A program made the position numbers and the translations under genes. Positions 59,438-64,000 of a stretch of 64,000 nucleotides of DNA are shown piece after piece. This DNA is from Episyrphus balteatus (Eukaryota; Arthropoda; Insecta; Diptera; Syrphidae), in assembly GCF_945859705.1 (NCBI RefSeq), contig NC_079134.1, forward strand, positions 158,135,718-158,199,717. Direction: 5' to 3'. The notes beneath the pieces are model-generated. The model ran no database searches. It saw only the letters and a list, made by a program, of their open reading frames with translations, and was not told where the DNA came from. Each line of letters opens with the position of its first letter. The first letter of the stretch is position 1.

Positions 59438-59438
59438 T
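59091..59438. repeat. Perfect 144-bp inverted repeat, 60-bp spacer
   Basis: 59091-59234 and 59295-59438 are exact inverse complements over all 144 positions as read by eye. Outer end AATCACAACAAAAACATTAC; inner end AAAATTTTGATTGTT. The outer end on the right coincides with the boundary of the Helitron-like insert. Confidence 0.95.
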
Positions 59439-59590
59439 CAGTATAAACAAATTTGTGACGGTTATTATAAAAACAGAAATTCTTCTTTCAAAACTGTTTA
59501 AATTTTCCCGATATCTCTTTTATTGCTCGAGATATCTTAAGTTTCAGTCAATAAGCCAAAGAGAAACTAAACTTAATCTAGAGTTTAAGT

Positions 59591-59876
59591 CACTGGTCAC
59601 AGAAATTTTTCCACAAGAACGAAAATATACTTTTTTGAAGGTTTTCAGGTTGGTGAACTCAAATCCGCAATCGGAAAAATTCTATTAGCCTCCGTTCTTG
59701 AAATATAACCTTTATAAAAAAAAAACCTTTTTTTTGCATTTTATAACGGTAATATTTCAAGAACGAAGGCTAATAGAATTTTTCTGATTGTGAATTCGAG
59801 TTCAGCAACCCAAAAACCTTCAGAAAAGTATATTTTGGTTCTTGTGGCAAAAAAAAATTAATTTGATTGGCCAGTG
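59591..59876. mobile_element. CACTGGTCA family member, 286 bp, nested in element B
   Basis: Starts CACTGGTCACAGAAATTTTT and ends, inverted, CACTGGCCAATCAAATTAAT. The arms pair through CCACAAGAAC, AAAATATACTTTT and GAAAAATTCTATTAGCC around an A10/T8 centre near 59730. Flanks (AAGT / TTGT) show no clean duplication. Confidence 0.75.
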
Positions 59877-60199
59877 TTGTTTCTGATTCAAAGACCGCTA
59901 TTTAAATTTTAAATATCTCAGGTAATAAAAGAGATATCAGAAAGATCTAAACATTTTTTGAAAGAATAAAACTAGTTCTTATAGGCACCGTTACAAATTT
60001 ATTCATAATGAATTACCCCACATAAAAACATAACCTCGAAAACAACCAAAATGATGTTTTTTGACATTTTCTTACGGTAATATTTCAAAAACGGAGGCCA
60101 ATCAAATTTTGCTGACTTCAGATTCAGATTCAGCACCCCGAAAACTACTAGAAAAGTATATTTTGGTTCTTGTGGCAAAAACTTTGTTGATCAGTGTAA

Positions 60200-60585
60200 T
60201 TAAAGTTTAAAAAAAACTGCTTTATAACTTTTTACACTGTTTATATCGAAAATAATTGTTGTTGAAACATTTAATTTGGTGTTGATATAGGTGCATTATT
60301 TTTAAGCTTACAATCCTTTGCTTTATTACATATTATTATAACGTATATCTTTTATATTTTATTTTACAATTAATAACATTTTGTCAACATCAAATCAAGA
60401 TATCATCGAATATTTAAAGGATTATATAGGCAATGACAGTTTTGTAAAGTTACCGCCCCAACTTAAAAATACATATCTCAAAATTTCCACAACTCTTATT
60501 AATATATATGTACCCTAATACCAATAATTATTAAATCGCATAAATTTCAATTAATTATACCATCCACACAACAGAGTCTCTCCTT
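60200..60585. other. AT-rich non-coding DNA
   Basis: Nothing recognised. Confidence 0.5.
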
Positions 60586-60800
60586 GCTTTGCTTGCTGAA
60601 ACGAGAGAAAAGTGCACTGTCAATGAAAATCCAAATCAATATAATTGAGTGTATTTTTTTTTTTTTTCTTCTACCTCGATGGCTGCTAGCGGGCCATCAA
60701 ATTAATTTATAAACTATCGATGTACCGCCCCGTGAGAGACTTTGTTAGACAACATGCACTGCAGCGGTGCTATTCAGCTGTGCACTTGCCAGCTGCCAAT
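60586..60800. promoter_or_regulatory. Enhancer-like mixed-composition segment
   Basis: Contains AAATTAATTTATAAAC (60698-60713), an ACTATCGATG word and two CAGCTG E-boxes (60775 and 60789) close together, within unusually GC-rich DNA (TACCGCCCCGTGAGAG). No coding frame. Inference from motif texture only. Confidence 0.25.
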
Positions 60801-61679
60801 AATATGAAATAGTGAACGACAAAAATCGAACCAGTTACTACAAATTGGATGTGACATTAAATTTGAAAAGTAAAGTAAATTATATAAATATGTATTATTA
60901 TCAATTATGGTTGCAGTGCATACGAAAAATTGAAAAGGCTTTTGATCTAAAGAACTCTTGAATTAAGTTTTGGCTTAATTTGGCTGCTAAGAATAATGTT
61001 TACAATCTGTCAATTGTGTTGCTGTCTTTCCAAATTGAAACTGATGTTGCTTAAATTTTGTATGAGTAATAATGTTGGGCTTGTAAACCATTACTTTTTG
61101 TAAGTACAAAAAAACGTTCGTTGTCTCCGCCATTTGACAAGTTGCAAAACTGTTCTTAGTACAATCTTATTTTTATCAAGCTAGTAGTCTCCTTTAATAA
61201 AACTTTAAAACATAACCTCTTAGGTTTTGCTATTTCTAACCAAAAGCTAATAGGCTACTCTTTCAACACTCTTTAGCCATCGAATTATTACTTACTTATT
61301 ATTGCTTACATTTTATAACATATGACTTTTTGTTTGAGTCCCCTTATCACAAAGCCCAACAAACATTTGCTAAGATTGTGTCTTGTGTCAATTTCGGAAG
61401 TGGATGTCGCAGGATTTTAATTTCCTCAACTTCGGCTCCAAAGCTAAAGAAAGTATACTTGTTTAGCATTGCGTTGTAATAGGGGGCGGTCCGATAAATC
61501 TTTAACGCTGAGTGGTAGTAGTTCCCGTTAACATATTCACCGTAGCAAGACATTTTATCCAAAATTGTTTCAATAACATATCAGAAATCCATTTTGTTCA
61601 GCATTCTGTTTTGCTAGTAAAAAAGTAAATACCCAAGCTCACCAATGTTATTATTTGTGAATCTTTATGTTTTTATGTT
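60801..61679. other. AT-rich non-coding DNA
   Basis: No gene recognised. The 71-codon minus frame at 61347-61562 has no domain. Confidence 0.5.
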
Positions 61680-62796
61680 AAATCTCTTATTATTCCTAAT
61701 CAGCATGGTTTCACAAAAGGTCGCTCAACAGTAACTTTTTTAATAGAATTGGCTGAAAACTGTATTGATTCTTTTAAAAATAAAAAAACAAGTAGACTGC
61801 GTATTTGCTGACTTCAGTAAAGCCTTTGACAAGTTGTTACATAAAGTTCTGCTTTTTAAATTGAGAAAATTGGGATTTAGCGATTACTTTGTAAGATGGA
61901 TTAAATCTTATTTACCTGACAGATCTTACTCTGTACTTTTCAATGGTTGCGAATGAAACAAGTTTAATATCAATTCTGGAATTCCACAGGGCAGCCATTT
62001 GGGTCCTATTCTTTTTATTCTGTTTATTAATGACTTACCATCCGTATTAAAACACTCAAAGTGTCTCATTTATGCCGACGATGTGACTATCTTTAAATCT
62101 ATTTCAAAAACTCGTGATTGTGAAGAACTCCAATGTGACCTTAATTCGTTTTTCCACTGGTGTACTCGTAACTGTTTGAGTCTTAACATCGATAAATGTA
62201 AAACTATGTGTTTTACTAGAAAACTTTCTTTTAATTCGTTTAATTATCTGTTTAATGGTGTGTCAATTTCTCGTGAAAATGATGTTTCTGTGCTCGGTGT
62301 CACATTTGATCGCAAACTCGAATTTGTTCAACATATTAACTCCATTACTAATAAAGCTAACTCAATTCTTGGATGGATAAAGAGAGAGTCGAAATAATTT
62401 TCCGATCCCTTCGTTATAAAACAACTTTTTATATCTTTCGTTCGGCCTATTCTAGAATATGCTTGCCAGGTTTGGTCGCCTCATTATGACTGCCATTAAA
62501 ATAGACTGGAACAAGTGCAAAAAAGATTCCTAAGGTTTGCGCTCAGAGGACTTGGGTGGACTAACCCTTATGATCTCCCACCCTATAACAATAGACTGAA
62601 ACTCATTGATGATTGATCTACCCAGTCTTGAGAACAGACGTTCATATTTATGTTTTGTATTCATTGTTAAAGTAATCAATGGTAATATAGACTCTTTGCA
62701 CCTTCTGTCTCGTATCAACTTCAATATTCCACAAAGAAACTTGAGAAACATACCAGATAGTATACTTATTTCAAACTGTCGATGTCGTACTAATTA
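61680..62796 (+). pseudogene. LINE reverse transcriptase, 5' part
   Basis: Motifs follow in family order: KSLIIPNQHGFTKGRST, then after a frameshift in an A-run near 61785 VFADFSKAFDKLLH (motif A Asp), GIPQGSHLGPILFILFINDL, YADD (62070-62081), SLNIDKCKTM, VSVLGVTFDRKL, RPILEYACQVWSPH and QKRFLRFALRGLG, then LENRRSYLCF and SLHLLSRINFNIPQRNLRN. Breaks include TGA at 61954, TAA at 62395, a further stop near 62498 and a frame change near 62610. The catalytic motifs are intact but the product cannot be made whole. Frame continues beyond the insert at 63750. Confidence 0.93.
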
Positions 62797-63749
62797 CACT
62801 GGTCAACAAGGTTTTTGTTACAGACACCAAGATATACTTTTCTATAGGTTTTTTGGGTGCTGAGCTCGAATCCGAAGTCAGAACAATTCTACCACATCAC
62901 GTTTTTTAGATAATCCCGTTAGAAAATCGAAAATAAAGCTTTTTTACCAGTTTTCGAGATTATTTCTTAGCTTTTGGTTATTTGTTTTAAATAAATTTGT
63001 AACGGTTTCTAATAGAACTAAATCTTGTCTTTCTAAATCCGTTTAAATCTTTTAAAAATCTCTTATCTTCTTTGAGAAATCTGAAATTGAAATCAACGTG
63101 TTTGGTATATCTCATATTTATTTGCTTTTAATAGTAAATCTCGAAATGTTCTTTGCCAATCGCTTTCAAATTTTGACACAACGTTTCATTTACATTACAG
63201 AAAGTTCTTATCTTGTTTTTAACAAGAAAAAAAATTATATTTTTCTCACTAGTAATTATTTAGTATAAGTATCTGACACGGTTACGCTTTGATGTATCTC
63301 ACTGCGATTCACCACCTTCGCAAATATAAAAACTTGCAAGATTCTAAATGGAACGTTGTGTCAAAATTTGAAAGCGATTGGCAAAGAACTTTTCGAAATT
63401 CGCTATTAAAAGCAAATAAACATGAGATATACCAAACACGTTGATTTCAATTTCAGATTTCTCAAAGAAGATAAGAGATTTTTAAAAGATTTAAACGGAT
63501 TTAGAAAGACAAGATTTAGTTCTATTAGAAACCGTTACAAATTTATTTAAAACAAATAACCAAAAGCTAAGAAATAATCTCGAAAACTGGTAAAAAGCGG
63601 CATTTTCGATTTTTTAACGGGATTATCTCAAAAACGTGATGTGATAAAATTTTTTTGACTTTGGATTTGAGCTCAGCACACCAAAATCCTATAGAAAAGT
63701 ATACCTTGGTTTCTGTAACAAAAAAAAAGTTTAATTTTGTTGACCAGTG
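62797..63749. mobile_element. CACTGGTCA foldback element C, 953 bp, inside the LINE
   Basis: Inverted arms 62797-63191 and 63346-63749 surround a 154-bp spacer. Both ends read CACTGGTCAACAA inward. TTA flanks both sides (62794-62796 and 63750-63752). The inner two-thirds of the arms are almost identical, while the outer roughly 150 bp differ more. The arms share AAATAAATTTGTAACGG and the ACTTTTCTATAGG block with element B. Removing the element plus one TTA joins the LINE codons CRCRTNY to EQFSPL in frame, which proves the boundaries. No coding capacity. Confidence 0.93.
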
Positions 63750-63885
63750 TTATGAACAATTTTCACCTCTAAATAAAATGTTTAAACTTTTTAACTTACA
63801 TAACAACAGTTATTATAATTTGTTTGACAAGAGAATAGAAAATTCTAGTAAGTTTAAATTAACATTTTTCTCTATTGTAAACTAG
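63750..63885 (+). pseudogene. LINE ORF, C-terminal part after the insertion
   Basis: Resumes the frame broken at 62796: YEQFSPLNKMFKLFN, then HNNSYYNLFDKRIENSSKF and a stop at 63883-63885. The tail motif (FxxLN...FN) is usual at the end of such LINE proteins. A short 3' UTR and A-rich tail follow. Confidence 0.85.
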
Positions 63886-64000
63886 TAAATTAGTTATGTT
63901 AAAAAAATAAATAAAAATAAATATATAAATGACAAAAAGCTATATCTAACTTGGGTGATAACCTTAAGCTTCAGTCTAATTTAGACCTGGGTTTAAATTA

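Larger units (their letters stand above)
58113..60196. mobile_element. CACTGGTCA foldback element B (composite)
   Basis: The left end CACTGGTCAACAAAATTTAA and the inverted right end CACTGATCAACAAAGTTTTT lie between TAA duplications (58110-58112 and 60197-60199). The arms pair over their whole length: 58113-58309 with about 60010-60196, and after an insertion 59438-59590 with 59877-60009. Shared words include ACCAAAATATACTTTTCTAG and GATATCTCTTTTATT. A second, shorter member (59591-59876) occupies the centre and a Helitron-like insert (about 58310-59437) splits the left arm. No transposase. CACT ends with a 3-bp duplication fit CMC/EnSpm, and a TWA target fits PIF/Harbinger; unresolved. Confidence 0.85.
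61680..63930 (+). mobile_element. 5'-truncated Jockey/CR1-like LINE, interrupted
   Basis: The insertion begins within the RT domain and ends in an A-rich tail with TAAA-type units (63900-63934). It is split by a CACTGGTCA foldback element at 62797-63749. It has no endonuclease and lacks an ORF1. The 5' end is approximate and no target duplication was identified. Confidence 0.85.

Noticed and set aside
1..64000. CRISPR array, prokaryotic operons, rRNA genes
   Set aside because: No regularly spaced identical repeats, ribosome-binding sites or rRNA cores; the sequence is eukaryotic in texture.
1..64000. LTR retrotransposon or endogenous virus
   Set aside because: No paired LTRs, primer-binding site, protease or integrase motifs were seen; RT traces are all LINE-type.

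Overview
The window looks like AT-rich nuclear DNA of an insect, most likely a fly (Diptera). Signs of this are the long poly-T/poly-A tracts, the very sparse coding content, an invertebrate-style start context (ATCAAAATGG) and an animal-type transposon set (hAT, Transib, mariner-like, RTE- and Jockey/CR1-like LINEs, many MITEs). The species cannot be fixed from sequence alone. No complete host gene was found. The window reads as intergenic or long-intron sequence holding at most a few short exons: a possible start exon (4309-4371, +), a Gln-rich exon (5317-5431, +) and a hydrophobic membrane-protein-like exon (35089-35254, -). A 184-codon open frame of unknown identity (34509-35063, -) lies beside the last one.

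Most of what can be named is mobile DNA. 0-12 kb: an inverted-end repeat (2.5 kb), the two + strand exon candidates, and an 0.87-kb degenerate short-period tandem array (5.93-6.80 kb). 12-21.5 kb: an open RTE-like reverse-transcriptase piece between 17-bp direct repeats (12.4-13.3 kb), two MITEs with 3-bp TTA/TAA target duplications, two small RT remnants (18.0 kb), the first copy of an 87-bp palindromic MITE, and a 1,028-bp hAT element (20389-21416) with perfect 8-bp target duplication, a broken transposase C-terminus and a nested MITE. 21.5-42 kb: further copies of two MITE families, a mariner-like transposase fragment (28.5 kb), a 430-bp TIR element with a tRNA-promoter-like centre (35570-35999), and a GC-richer patch (37.8-39.3 kb) with a palindromic NRF-1/Ewg-type site. 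42-48 kb: a 150-bp TAA-flanked MITE, a 1,500-bp non-autonomous Transib-like element (43166-44665) with 5-bp CGTCG duplication, and enhancer-like GC-richer DNA (45.8-47.2 kb).

58-64 kb is the richest part. A family of foldback elements ending CACTGGTCA is present three times (58113-60196, 59591-59876, 62797-63749). The first carries a roughly 1.1-kb Helitron/Helentron-like insertion with 147-bp tandem units, a tetranucleotide microsatellite, a GGGCAC/GTGCCC hairpin at one end and a perfect 144-bp inverted repeat at the other. The third sits inside the reading frame of a Jockey/CR1-like LINE; removing it with one TTA rejoins the frame, which defines its ends and its 3-bp target duplication.

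The best candidates for undescribed biology are this CACTGGTCA family with its nested perfect palindrome, the Transib-like element whose termini resemble a recombination signal, and the TIR element with a tRNA-like centre. All are transposon biology. No defence system or pathway gene cluster was seen.
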